From NCBI GenBank assembly GCA_003220335.1, contig QHSB01000061.1, positions 1-46,628 on the forward strand: a stretch of 46,628 bases of DNA, read 5' to 3'. The notes under the pieces were generated by a model. That model was given only the letters and a program-made list of their open reading frames with translations, did not search any database and had not been told where the DNA came from. Position 1 is the first letter of the stretch. Each line of letters starts with the position of its first letter. The translations under genes were made by a program, and so were the position numbers. Origin of the DNA: Candidatus Rokuibacteriota bacterium. Its GTDB lineage: Bacteria > Methylomirabilota > Methylomirabilia > Rokubacteriales > CSP1-6. Below are positions 33,198 through 40,475 of this stretch, in pieces.

Positions 33198-33769
33198 AGC
33201 GTCCGCCCGCCGGGCCGCGACTGGCCGCCGTGCGTCTGGTGGCGATGGACGTGGACGGCGTGCTCACCGACGGCGGCATCTGGTACACCGACCGCGGCGA
33301 GGAGCTCAAGCGCTTCGACGTGCGGGACGGCCAGGGCCTCGTGCTGCTCCGCGAGGCCGGCGTGATCACGGCCGTGATCACGCGCCGCCACTCGGAGATC
33401 GTCGAGCGCCGCGCGCGCGAGCTGGGCGTCGTCGAGGTCCACCAGGACGCGACCGACAAGAGCGCCGTGGTGCAGGGGATCCTGGCGCGGCACGGCGTGC
33501 GCGCGGCCGACGCGTGCTACGTGGGCGACGACGTCGGCGACCTCCCGGCGATGGCCCTCGTCGGCTTCCCCGTCGCCGTCGCCGACGCCCTCCCGGCCGT
33601 ACGAAAGTCGGCCGTCTACGTCACCCACGCCCGCGCCGGCTCCGGCGCCATCCGCGAACTCTGCGACCTGATTCTCTCCGCCCGCCTGAAGAATCCCCGC
33701 CATGTGCGCTCCGCCCGATCCGACAATCGCCAAGTGAAGGGGTGGGTGGGGGGCGGTGTGCCCCTCTGA
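33194..33769 (+). CDS. kdsC: KdsC-type HAD phosphatase (3-deoxy-octulosonate 8-phosphate phosphatase)
   Basis: 191 residues from GTG 33194, overlapping the ligase stop. VRLVAMDVDGVLTDGGIWYTD is the KdsC motif I with nucleophile Asp. KRFDVRDGQGLVLLREAGV, VITRRHSE (motif II) and YVGDDVGDLPAMALVGF (motif IV) are all in place, without a cap domain. It would release phosphate from KDO-8-P, or from a nonulosonate-9-phosphate. The last 20 or so residues form a low-complexity tail beyond the usual KdsC length. It ends the plus-strand glycan operon. Confidence 0.83.
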   Translation: MKRPPAGPRLAAVRLVAMDVDGVLTDGGIWYTDRGEELKRFDVRDGQGLVLLREAGVITAVITRRHSEIVERRARELGVVEVHQDATDKSAVVQGILARHGVRAADACYVGDDVGDLPAMALVGFPVAVADALPAVRKSAVYVTHARAGSGAIRELCDLILSARLKNPRHVRSARSDNRQVKGWVGGGVPL

Positions 33770-33887
33770 GACCCGTGTCTTCTGGGTATCGCGTCGGACC
33801 CGGCTCGGAATCATGGCTCGATGACAGGCGTAACGTAACGTCGATTTGCGTGGTCGAAGAGGGGCACGCCGCTCCCCGCCCATCCCG

Positions 33888-34589
33888 TTAATAGGCGATC
33901 GTCGGCTCCGTCGCCACGCGCACGCGCACGAAGTAGTCTTTGAACCGCTCGAGGTCATCCTGCGAGACCATGTCCGAGACGAGGAAGCACGCGACGTCGC
34001 CCTGCTTCCAGATCCACGTCACGAACCCGCTGTCGCGCGCGAGCATCGGACGGAAGCGATCGATCGCCACGCGGTCGCGCTCGACCATCGTGAAGCTGCG
34101 CTCGGCGGGCAGCACGATGTAGCTGACGAGGTGACCATCGACGTCGCGGTAGTGCACGGCGAGGCCGCGCTGGCGCGTGAGGTACACGGGCTCGGCGCTC
34201 ACCAGGCTCAGGCGGTCGTCGCCGGCGAAGGCCTGCCGGAGATCGATGCCCGTCTCCTGCGTCAGCCACGGCAGGCCGGCCGGCAGGATCTGCGGCTGGC
34301 GCGCGCCCCACATGAGCGCCCGCGAGTGCTCGTTGACGACGGCGCGTACGACCTGCTGCACGGGATCGGCGGGCACGATGCGCGGCAGGACGGGCAGCAT
34401 GAAGAGCACGAGGGCGAGCGCGGTGGCGGCGGCGGCCACGAGCGGGCCGAGCCACATCGGCCGTCGCGGACGGTCCGTCGCCTCCACGAGGCTGACGCGC
34501 AAGCGCGCCGGCGCCGTGTAGCGCGGTAGCTCGGACGCCAGGCGGCGTCCGAGCGCATCGTCGTCGGGACCCCTCAGCTCGTCGCTCAT
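33888..34589 (-). CDS. Membrane anti-sigma factor-like protein
   Basis: 233 residues. A short N-terminal cytoplasmic segment (LASELPRYTAPARLRVSLVE) is followed by one membrane helix (PLVAAAATALALVLFMLPVL) and a periplasmic domain ending in VRVATEPTIAY. Its ATG overlaps the sigma stop, the usual sigma/anti-sigma pairing. It lacks a clear HxxxCxxC zinc motif, so it is called from topology and position. The 5' part, up to 34153, is repeated in the inverted copy at 39094-39530. Confidence 0.65.
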   Translation of the reverse strand: MSDELRGPDDDALGRRLASELPRYTAPARLRVSLVEATDRPRRPMWLGPLVAAAATALALVLFMLPVLPRIVPADPVQQVVRAVVNEHSRALMWGARQPQILPAGLPWLTQETGIDLRQAFAGDDRLSLVSAEPVYLTRQRGLAVHYRDVDGHLVSYIVLPAERSFTMVERDRVAIDRFRPMLARDSGFVTWIWKQGDVACFLVSDMVSQDDLERFKDYFVRVRVATEPTIAY

Positions 34590-35098
34590 TTCTTCTCGTA
34601 GTCCTTCAGCAAACCGCGCAGCCGCTCCTTGGCGCGGAAGATCCGCGACTTCACGGTGCCGACCGGGCAGGCCATCACCCGGGCGACTTCCTCGAGCGGC
34701 ATTCCCTGGACTTCCGCGAGCAGCAGCACGGTGCGGAATTCCTCGGGCAGGTGTCGCATGGCACGTTCGAGGTCGGTGTGCGCCTCGAGGGCGCCTCCCT
34801 CATCCGTCGATGTGTCGTGGAACATCGGTACGTCCCAATCCGGGACACCGTCCTCGGCGATCGCCGTCTCACGCTCGCGTAGCCGGTAAAACGTGAGAAA
34901 CGTGTTCCTCAAGATTTGAAACATCCACGCTCGGAGGTGGGTTCCCGGCTGGAAGCGGTGCGAGAAGCGGAAGGCCCTCAGGTACGTTTCTTGAACAAGG
35001 TCGTCCGCTTCCGGCGGGTTGCGGGTCAGATACACGGCGAAGTTGTAGAGCGCGTCGAGGTGTTGGAGCGCCTGCCGCTGGAAGTCGGCGTCGGCCAC
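34586..35098 (-). CDS. ECF-type RNA polymerase sigma factor
   Basis: 170 residues from GTG 35098. Region 2 is ALYNFAVYLTRNPPEADDLV then QETYLRAFRFSHRFQPGTH and RAWMFQILRNTFLTFYR. Region 4 is LPEEFRTVLLLAEVQGMPLE with the helix-turn-helix EEVARVMACPVGTVKSRIFR. Regions 1 and 3 are absent, as in ECF sigmas. It would direct transcription of a stress or envelope regulon, held by the anti-sigma encoded next. A second intact copy lies at 38585-39097, identical in protein sequence. Three bases after the folK stop. Confidence 0.9.
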   Translation of the reverse strand: MADADFQRQALQHLDALYNFAVYLTRNPPEADDLVQETYLRAFRFSHRFQPGTHLRAWMFQILRNTFLTFYRLRERETAIAEDGVPDWDVPMFHDTSTDEGGALEAHTDLERAMRHLPEEFRTVLLLAEVQGMPLEEVARVMACPVGTVKSRIFRAKERLRGLLKDYEKK

Positions 35099-35101
35099 GC
35101 C

Positions 35102-35650
35102 TCAGTCCTCGAACCAGCGCGCCGGATAACCGCCGGCACGGACGGTGTGCTCGTCGGCGAGATCGGCGAGCAGCTCGCGCACGGTCGCGTAGAGCGTCGG
35201 ATGCTCGAGGTCGGGCGCGACGTCGGCCAGCGGCCGCAGCACGAACGCGCGCTCGGACAGCATCAGGTGCGGCACGTGCAGGTCGTCGGGTCCGCTGATC
35301 ACCTCGTCGCCGTAGAAGAGGATGTCGATGTCCAGCGTGCGCGCGGCGAAGCGTCGCGCCTCCGGCGTGCCCGGCGGCCGCACGCGGCCGAGGGCGTCCT
35401 CGATCGCCTGCAGCCGCCCGAGCAGCGCGCGCGGCGGCAGCGCGGTCTCGATCGCCACCACGCAGTTGAGATACCAGCGCCGCTCGCGTTCCGTGCGACC
35501 GGGCTCCTCCTCCCACGGCTCCGACTCGTAGAGCGGCGAGGCCTCGACCACGGCGATCTCCCCGCTCTCGCGCAGGCGGCGCACGGCCGAGCGCAGCAGG
35601 TCGAGCCGGTCGCCCAGGTTGCTGCCGAGGCCGAGATAGACGCGCGCCAT
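35102..35650 (-). CDS. folK: 2-amino-4-hydroxy-6-hydroxymethyldihydropteridine pyrophosphokinase, FolK
   Basis: 182 residues from ATG 35650. VYLGLGSNLGDR is the FolK N-terminal signature and RTLDIDILFYGDEV the metal/ATP-binding aspartate motif. LHVPHLMLSERAFVLRPLAD and the preceding WYLNCVVAIETALPP complete the family. It transfers pyrophosphate from ATP to the pterin for dihydropteroate synthesis. ATG overlaps the folB stop by one base. In the inverted copy residue Ser in HLMLSER is Ala. Confidence 0.92.
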   Translation of the reverse strand: MARVYLGLGSNLGDRLDLLRSAVRRLRESGEIAVVEASPLYESEPWEEEPGRTERERRWYLNCVVAIETALPPRALLGRLQAIEDALGRVRPPGTPEARRFAARTLDIDILFYGDEVISGPDDLHVPHLMLSERAFVLRPLADVAPDLEHPTLYATVRELLADLADEHTVRAGGYPARWFED

Positions 35651-36012
35651 CAGCGTCGCCGCGTCAGCTCGACCGACGGCGTGCCGACGAGCCCCTGCAG
35701 CGGCGGCGTCAGCTTGCGCACGCGCACCCGGACTTCCTCGGCGGGGAACTCCCGCAGCAGCGCCTGCGCGATCTGGCCGGCCAGCCGCTCGATGAGGTTC
35801 ACGCGGCCCTGCGTGCCGATCTCCACGATGCGGCGCGCGACCTGGCCGTAGTCGACGGCGCACGCGAGATCGTCCGAGACGGCGGCGCTCGTGAGATCCA
35901 GCGTGAGCTCTGCGTCCACCGAGAACCACACGCCCACCGTCTGCTCCGCGGTGGACACGCCGTGGTGGCCGTAGAAGCGGACGTCCTCGAGGCGCAGGCG
36001 ATCGGCCGTCAC
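35650..36012 (-). CDS. folB: Dihydroneopterin aldolase, FolB
   Basis: 120 residues from GTG 36012. LEDVRFYGHHGVSTAEQTVG is the FolB start with the catalytic region; VDYGQVARRIVEIGTQGR and NLIERLAGQIAQALL follow, with the conserved Glu. It cleaves dihydroneopterin to hydroxymethyl-dihydropterin and glycolaldehyde, directly before FolK. It shares GTGA with the FAH-family stop and one base with folK, so all are translated as one unit. An identical copy lies at 37671-38033. Confidence 0.92.
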   Translation of the reverse strand: MTADRLRLEDVRFYGHHGVSTAEQTVGVWFSVDAELTLDLTSAAVSDDLACAVDYGQVARRIVEIGTQGRVNLIERLAGQIAQALLREFPAEEVRVRVRKLTPPLQGLVGTPSVELTRRR

Positions 36013-36767
36013 AGCTTCACGACCGGATTCTTGAGCGAGCCGACGCCTTCGACGCGGACCTCGACGCGGTCACCGGGCTGAAGCCGGCCCGCGCCGGCGG
36101 GCGTGCCGGTGGCGATCACGTCGCCGGGCACGAGCGTCATCACCTCGGACACGCGGGCCACGAGGTCCTCGACGGGGAAGATGAGGTCCTTGGTCGAGCC
36201 CGACTGCCGCACGACGCCGTTGACGAGGCCCTCGACGCTGAGCGCGCTCGGATCGAGGTCGGTGGCGATGCACGGCCCGAGCGGACAGAACGAGTCGAAG
36301 CCCTTGGCGCGCTCGGTCCGGCCCTCGCGCACGCGCACGTCCCGGGCCGTGACGTCGTTCAGCGCAGTGTAGCCCAGCACGTATTCGCGGGCGCGCGCCG
36401 CCGGCACGTTGTGGCAGCGCCGCTTGATCACGATGGCCAGCTCGGCCTCGTGCTCGACGAACGTGCTCTGCGGCGGCAGCACGATCGGGTCGTCGGGGCC
36501 GATGACGGCGCTCGGCGGCTTGAGGGCGAGCACGGGCAGCTCGGGCAGCGGCTCGGCCAGCTCGGCGGCGCGCGCGCGGTAGTTGAGCCCGACCGCGATG
36601 ATCTTGGAGGGCGACACCGGCGCCAGCAGCACGACCTGGTGCAGCGAGTGGCGCTTGCGTCCGCGCCGGAACGCGCTCCACGGCGTGCCGGAATACTCCA
36701 GCACCGCCGGGCCCTCGAGCACGCCGTAGCGCGTGGCGTCGCCGGCGCGGAAGCGCACGATCAGCAT
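36009..36767 (-). CDS. Fumarylacetoacetate hydrolase (FAH) family protein
   Basis: 252 residues. KIIAVGLNYRARAAELAEPL opens the FAH domain. STFVEHEAELAIVIK holds the acidic metal ligands (E-x-E). GYTALNDVTARDVR and GFDSFCPLGPCIATDLD follow, then VMTLVPGDVIATGTPAGAG, the conserved end. Such two-thirds-length proteins act as hydrolases, isomerases or decarboxylases on 2-keto acid chains. The specific substrate is not evident. The ATG overlaps the dapB stop by one base. The C-terminal half from 36381 is within the inverted repeat. Confidence 0.88.
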   Translation of the reverse strand: MLIVRFRAGDATRYGVLEGPAVLEYSGTPWSAFRRGRKRHSLHQVVLLAPVSPSKIIAVGLNYRARAAELAEPLPELPVLALKPPSAVIGPDDPIVLPPQSTFVEHEAELAIVIKRRCHNVPAARAREYVLGYTALNDVTARDVRVREGRTERAKGFDSFCPLGPCIATDLDPSALSVEGLVNGVVRQSGSTKDLIFPVEDLVARVSEVMTLVPGDVIATGTPAGAGRLQPGDRVEVRVEGVGSLKNPVVKL

Positions 36768-37301
36768 CAGGCGATCCCGAGCACGTCGTGCATGGAGTAG
36801 AGACCGGGCCCGCGGCCGGCAACCCAGCGTACCGCGCGCAGCGCCCCGCGCGCGAACATGTCGCGACTGTGGGCCTTGTGCGTCAGCTCCAGGCGCTCGC
36901 CGAGCGTGCCGAAGGACACCGTGTGCTCGCCGACCACGTCGCCCGAGCGGAGTGACATCACGCCGATCTCCTTGCCCGGGCGCTCGCCGGGCAGACCCTG
37001 CCGGCCGTACACGCCGACCTGCTTGAGATCGCGGCCGAGGGCCCGGGCGACGATCTCGGCCATGTGCAGGGCGGTGCCGCTCGGCGCGTCCTTCTTGTAG
37101 CGGTGGTGCGTCTCGGTGATCTCGACGTCGTAGTCGTCGCCGAGGACCTTCGCCATCGTCGCGAGGAGGGAAAAGGCCAGGGTGACGGCCACCGACATGC
37201 TGGGCGCCACGAGGATGGCGGCCTGGCGTGCGAGCGCGGCCATCTCCTCGCGCTGCGCGCCGGAGAAGCCGGTGGTGCCGATGACGGCGCGCCCGCCCGC
37301 G
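36767..37301 (-). pseudogene. dapB: dapB, 3' fragment (dihydrodipicolinate reductase)
   Basis: About 177 residues of DapB. AVIGTTGFSGAQREEMAAL, ILVAPSMSVAVTLAFSLL, ETHHRYKKDAPSGTALHMAE (catalytic HH motif and SGTA) and GEHTVSFGTLGERLELTHKA are all conserved. It ends at the one-base overlap with the FAH gene. At 37301 the sequence breaks into the inverted copy. The N-terminal 37 residues are found 2.2 kb away at 39531-39642, and about 70 residues between are missing from the window. DapB reduces dihydrodipicolinate in lysine and peptidoglycan synthesis, so a complete copy should exist somewhere in the genome. Confidence 0.85.
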
Positions 37302-37674
37302 CGTGCTGGGCTACACTGCGCTGAACGACGTCACGGCCCGGGACGTGCGCGTGCGCGAGGGCCGGACCGAGCGCGCCAAGGGCTTCGACTCGTTCTGTCC
37401 GCTCGGGCCGTGCATCGCCACCGACCTCGATCCGAGCGCGCTCAGCGTCGAGGGCCTCGTCAACGGCGTCGTGCGGCAGTCGGGCTCGACCAAGGACCTC
37501 ATCTTCCCCGTCGAGGACCTCGTGGCCCGCGTGTCCGAGGTGATGACGCTCGTGCCCGGCGACGTGATCGCCACCGGCACGCCCGCCGGCGCGGGCCGGC
37601 TTCAGCCCGGTGACCGCGTCGAGGTCCGCGTCGAAGGCGTCGGCTCGCTCAAGAATCCGGTCGTGAAGCTGTGA
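37302..37674 (+). pseudogene. FAH-family gene, 3' fragment in the inverted copy
   Basis: The last 123 or so residues of the FAH protein, starting at LGYTALNDVTARDVR with a chance GTG at 37303 in frame, and ending identically to the intact gene (NPVVKL). The N-terminal half with the E-x-E metal motif is lacking, so it cannot make an active enzyme. It overlaps the following folB copy by GTGA. Confidence 0.88.
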
Positions 37675-38033
37675 CGGCCGATCGCCTGCGCCTCGAGGAC
37701 GTCCGCTTCTACGGCCACCACGGCGTGTCCACCGCGGAGCAGACGGTGGGCGTGTGGTTCTCGGTGGACGCAGAGCTCACGCTGGATCTCACGAGCGCCG
37801 CCGTCTCGGACGATCTCGCGTGCGCCGTCGACTACGGCCAGGTCGCGCGCCGCATCGTGGAGATCGGCACGCAGGGCCGCGTGAACCTCATCGAGCGGCT
37901 GGCCGGCCAGATCGCGCAGGCGCTGCTGCGGGAGTTCCCCGCCGAGGAAGTCCGGGTGCGCGTGCGCAAGCTGACGCCGCCGCTGCAGGGGCTCGTCGGC
38001 ACGCCGTCGGTCGAGCTGACGCGGCGACGCTGA
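37671..38033 (+). CDS. folB: FolB, second copy in the inverted arm
   Basis: 120 residues identical to the product of 35650-36012, with all its motifs (FYGHHGVSTAEQ, NLIERLAGQIAQALL). It keeps the same overlaps: GTGA with the FAH fragment and one base with folK. It would be functional if transcribed, but no promoter is seen upstream except whatever reads across the dapB junction. Its reality depends on whether the inverted repeat is real. Confidence 0.85.
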   Translation: MTADRLRLEDVRFYGHHGVSTAEQTVGVWFSVDAELTLDLTSAAVSDDLACAVDYGQVARRIVEIGTQGRVNLIERLAGQIAQALLREFPAEEVRVRVRKLTPPLQGLVGTPSVELTRRR

Positions 38034-38581
38034 TGGCGCGCGTCTATCTCGGCCTCGGCAGCAACCTGGGCGACCGGCTCGACCTGCTGCGCTCGGCCGT
38101 GCGCCGCCTGCGCGAGAGCGGGGAGATCGCCGTGGTCGAGGCCTCGCCGCTCTACGAGTCGGAGCCGTGGGAGGAGGAGCCCGGTCGCACGGAACGCGAG
38201 CGGCGCTGGTATCTCAACTGCGTGGTGGCGATCGAGACCGCGCTGCCGCCGCGCGCGCTGCTCGGGCGGCTGCAGGCGATCGAGGACGCCCTCGGCCGCG
38301 TGCGGCCGCCGGGCACGCCGGAGGCGCGACGCTTCGCCGCGCGCACGCTGGACATCGACATCCTCTTCTACGGCGACGAGGTGATCAGCGGACCCGACGA
38401 CCTGCACGTGCCGCACCTGATGCTGGCCGAGCGCGCGTTCGTGCTGCGGCCGCTGGCCGACGTCGCGCCCGACCTCGAGCATCCGACGCTCTACGCGACC
38501 GTGCGCGAGCTGCTCGCCGATCTCGCCGACGAGCACACCGTCCGTGCCGGCGGTTATCCGGCGCGCTGGTTCGAGGACTGA
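38033..38581 (+). CDS. folK: FolK, second copy in the inverted arm
   Basis: 182 residues, complete, differing from 35102-35650 only by Ala for Ser in HLMLAERAFVLRP (base 38426 G, against T on the coding strand of arm 1). The ATP/metal motif RTLDIDILFYGDE is intact. One base overlap with folB and a three-base gap to sigma are retained. The single replacement shows the arms are not a literal copy of the same molecule. Confidence 0.85.
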   Translation: MARVYLGLGSNLGDRLDLLRSAVRRLRESGEIAVVEASPLYESEPWEEEPGRTERERRWYLNCVVAIETALPPRALLGRLQAIEDALGRVRPPGTPEARRFAARTLDIDILFYGDEVISGPDDLHVPHLMLAERAFVLRPLADVAPDLEHPTLYATVRELLADLADEHTVRAGGYPARWFED

Positions 38582-38584
38582 GGC

Positions 38585-39097
38585 GTGGCCGACGCCGACT
38601 TCCAGCGGCAGGCGCTCCAACACCTCGACGCGCTCTACAACTTCGCCGTGTATCTGACCCGCAACCCGCCGGAAGCGGATGACCTTGTTCAAGAAACGTA
38701 CCTGAGGGCCTTCCGCTTCTCGCACCGCTTCCAGCCGGGAACCCACCTCCGAGCGTGGATGTTTCAAATCTTGAGGAACACGTTTCTCACGTTTTACCGG
38801 CTACGCGAGCGTGAGACGGCGATCGCCGAGGACGGTGTCCCGGATTGGGACGTACCGATGTTCCACGACACATCGACGGATGAGGGAGGCGCCCTCGAGG
38901 CGCACACCGACCTCGAACGTGCCATGCGACACCTGCCCGAGGAATTCCGCACCGTGCTGCTGCTCGCGGAAGTCCAGGGAATGCCGCTCGAGGAAGTCGC
39001 CCGGGTGATGGCCTGCCCGGTCGGCACCGTGAAGTCGCGGATCTTCCGCGCCAAGGAGCGGCTGCGCGGTTTGCTGAAGGACTACGAGAAGAAATGA
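38585..39097 (+). CDS. ECF sigma factor, second copy in the inverted arm
   Basis: 170 residues identical to the product of 34586-35098. One synonymous base differs (38680 T, GAT instead of GAC in EADDLVQ). Both regions 2 and 4 are complete. If real, the genome would have two convergent copies of this sigma gene, the second paired only with a truncated anti-sigma gene, which would unbalance the regulator. Confidence 0.85.
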   Translation: MADADFQRQALQHLDALYNFAVYLTRNPPEADDLVQETYLRAFRFSHRFQPGTHLRAWMFQILRNTFLTFYRLRERETAIAEDGVPDWDVPMFHDTSTDEGGALEAHTDLERAMRHLPEEFRTVLLLAEVQGMPLEEVARVMACPVGTVKSRIFRAKERLRGLLKDYEKK

Positions 39098-39648
39098 GCG
39101 ACGAGCTGAGGGGTCCCGACGACGATGCGCTCGGACGCCGCCTGGCGTCCGAGCTACCGCGCTACACGGCGCCGGCGCGCTTGCGCGTCAGCCTCGTGGA
39201 GGCGACGGACCGTCCGCGACGGCCGATGTGGCTCGGCCCGCTCGTGGCCGCCGCCGCCACCGCGCTCGCCCTCGTGCTCTTCATGCTGCCCGTCCTGCCG
39301 CGCATCGTGCCCGCCGATCCCGTGCAGCAGGTCGTACGCGCCGTCGTCAACGAGCACTCGCGGGCGCTCATGTGGGGCGCGCGCCAGCCGCAGATCCTGC
39401 CGGCCGGCCTGCCGTGGCTGACGCAGGAGACGGGCATCGATCTCCGGCAGGCCTTCGCCGGCGACGACCGCCTGAGCCTGGTGAGCGCCGAGCCCGTGTA
39501 CCTCACGCGCCAGCGCGGCCTCGCCGTGCAGCGCGACGATGCGCGAGCCCATGCGCCCGGCCGCGCCGCCGATCACTATATTTACCGCCGGGGCGCCTTC
39601 GCGGGACTCCGGCGCCGCGGCGGTCGGGCGAATGTCGGTCATCGGTGA
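39094..39648 (+). pseudogene. Anti-sigma gene, 5' fragment fused to foreign frame
   Basis: The first 145 residues, from MSDELRGPDDDALGRRL through the membrane helix to YLTRQRGLAV, equal the intact anti-sigma protein. At 39530 homology stops. The frame then reads through the antisense of dapB (QRDDARAHAPGRAADHY) to a stop at 39648. The periplasmic domain is lost. If expressed it would still carry the cytoplasmic and membrane parts. Confidence 0.85.
39531..39642 (-). pseudogene. dapB: dapB, 5' fragment
   Basis: From ATG 39642: MTDIRPTAAAPESREGAPAV, then NIVIGGAAGRMGSRIVA, the nucleotide-binding loop G-x-x-G-R-M-G of DapB. At 39530 it changes into antisense of the anti-sigma gene. The DapB core normally starts at about MVNIVIGG, so roughly 19 extra residues precede it here; these belong to a short tandem duplication. 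The rest of dapB is at 36767-37301. Confidence 0.8.
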
Positions 39649-39718
39649 ATTATCGTTACCGCCGGGGCGCCTTCGCGGGGCTCCGGCGCCGCGGCGGTTG
39701 GGCGAAAATTGGTCATCG
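39582..39718 (-). repeat. Tandem direct repeat of the dapB 5' end
   Basis: Two units, 39582-39644 and 39656-39718, offset by 74 bases, 63 bases each with five mismatches. On the minus strand the downstream unit begins dapB. The upstream unit encodes a 25-codon ORF (39716 to 39639) starting MTNFRPTAAAPEPREGAPAV. Its TGA overlaps the dapB ATG as ATGA. The small ORF may be a by-product of the duplication or a translated leader. Confidence 0.8.
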
Positions 39719-39738
39719 TGGCGCGAGGAACGCCGCGG

Positions 39739-40475
39739 CTACTTCACGAGCCCGTACGGCTTGAGCACGCCGCGCAGCGTCTCGCGATTGGCGTCGCTCA
39801 TGCGGCACATCGGCAGCCGGAACTCCGGCTCGAGCATGCCCGCCATCGCCATCGCTTCCTTGATGGGGATGGGGTTGGTCTCGAGGAACGCCACCCGCGC
39901 CAGCGGGAAGAGCCGGTGATGCAGCTCGCGCGCGCGCTTCCAGTCGTTGTCGAGCGCGGCGTGCACCATGTCCGCGGTGTCCTTTTCACGCCGCGCACGT
40001 TGTGGCAGTCGCGGGCCAGCCGGGCCATGGTCACCGTCTCGACGTTGATCGCCGTGCGGCTCTGGATGTTGTAGACGACGATCGGGATGGCCACCGACTC
40101 CGCCACCGCGCGGAAGTGCCGGTAGAGGCCCTCCTGCGTCGGCTTGTTGTAGTACGGGTTCACGACGAGCGCGCCGTCGGCGCCCGCGCGCTCGGCGTGC
40201 CGGGTCAGGTCGAGCGCCTCCGCGGTGGCGTTCGAGCCGGTGCCCGCCAGGACCTTGATGCGCTTGCGCGCGGCCTGGACCACGACCTCGATGACGCGCT
40301 TGTGCTCGTCGTGCGAGAGCGTCGGCGACTCGCCGGTGGTGCCGCAGGGGACGAGCCCGTCGGTACCGTTGGCCACGTGCAGCTCGACCAGCTCGCGCAG
40401 CTTCGCCTCGTCCACCTTGCCGTTCCGGAACGGCGTTACCAGCGCGACGAACGAACCGGTGAAGATCGGGTTCAT
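39739..40475 (-). pseudogene. dapA: dapA (dihydrodipicolinate synthase) with internal deletion and frameshift
   Basis: The N-terminal 164 residues are intact: ALVTPFRNGK, GTTGESPTLSHDEH (Thr46/Thr47), VVNPYYNKPTQEGLY, catalytic Tyr135 in VVYN, and GVK with Schiff-base Lys164. Directly after this Lys (near 39983) the frame shifts. The sequence continues as ADMVHAALDNDWKRARELHH to the normal end KPYGLVK. About 50 residues following GVKEASG are absent. DapA condenses pyruvate and aspartate semialdehyde, so a living cell needs an intact copy. Overlaps the lysA stop by four bases. Confidence 0.85.

Larger units (their letters stand above)
34153..36381 (-). repeat. Inverted repeat arm 1 (2,229 bp)
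   Basis: Reverse-complement match to 37302-39530 (position x pairs with 73683 minus x). It covers the 5' part of the anti-sigma gene, sigma, folK, folB and the 3' half of the FAH gene. Comparing the translated frames, two mismatches were found: 35257 (changes Ser/Ala in FolK) and 35003 (silent in sigma). Confidence 0.93.
37302..39530 (+). repeat. Inverted repeat arm 2 (2,229 bp), inserted in dapB
   Basis: The mirror copy of arm 1, separated from it by a 920-base spacer (36382-37301) that holds the FAH 5' half and the dapB 3' part. Both outer ends are abrupt: identity begins at CGTGCTGGG (37302) and ends at CTCGCCGTGCA (39530). dapB sequence abuts it on both sides, so this arm interrupts dapB. 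Confidence 0.93.

Noticed and set aside
33770-33887. Gap between convergent kdsC and anti-sigma genes searched for a terminator
   Set aside because: No stable stem with a U-run was visible by eye, only G-rich and C-rich runs.
34586-39097. The two sigma factors considered as diverged paralogues
   Set aside because: The proteins are identical and the similarity runs on through folK, folB and partial genes with abrupt ends, so this is one segment copied or mis-joined.
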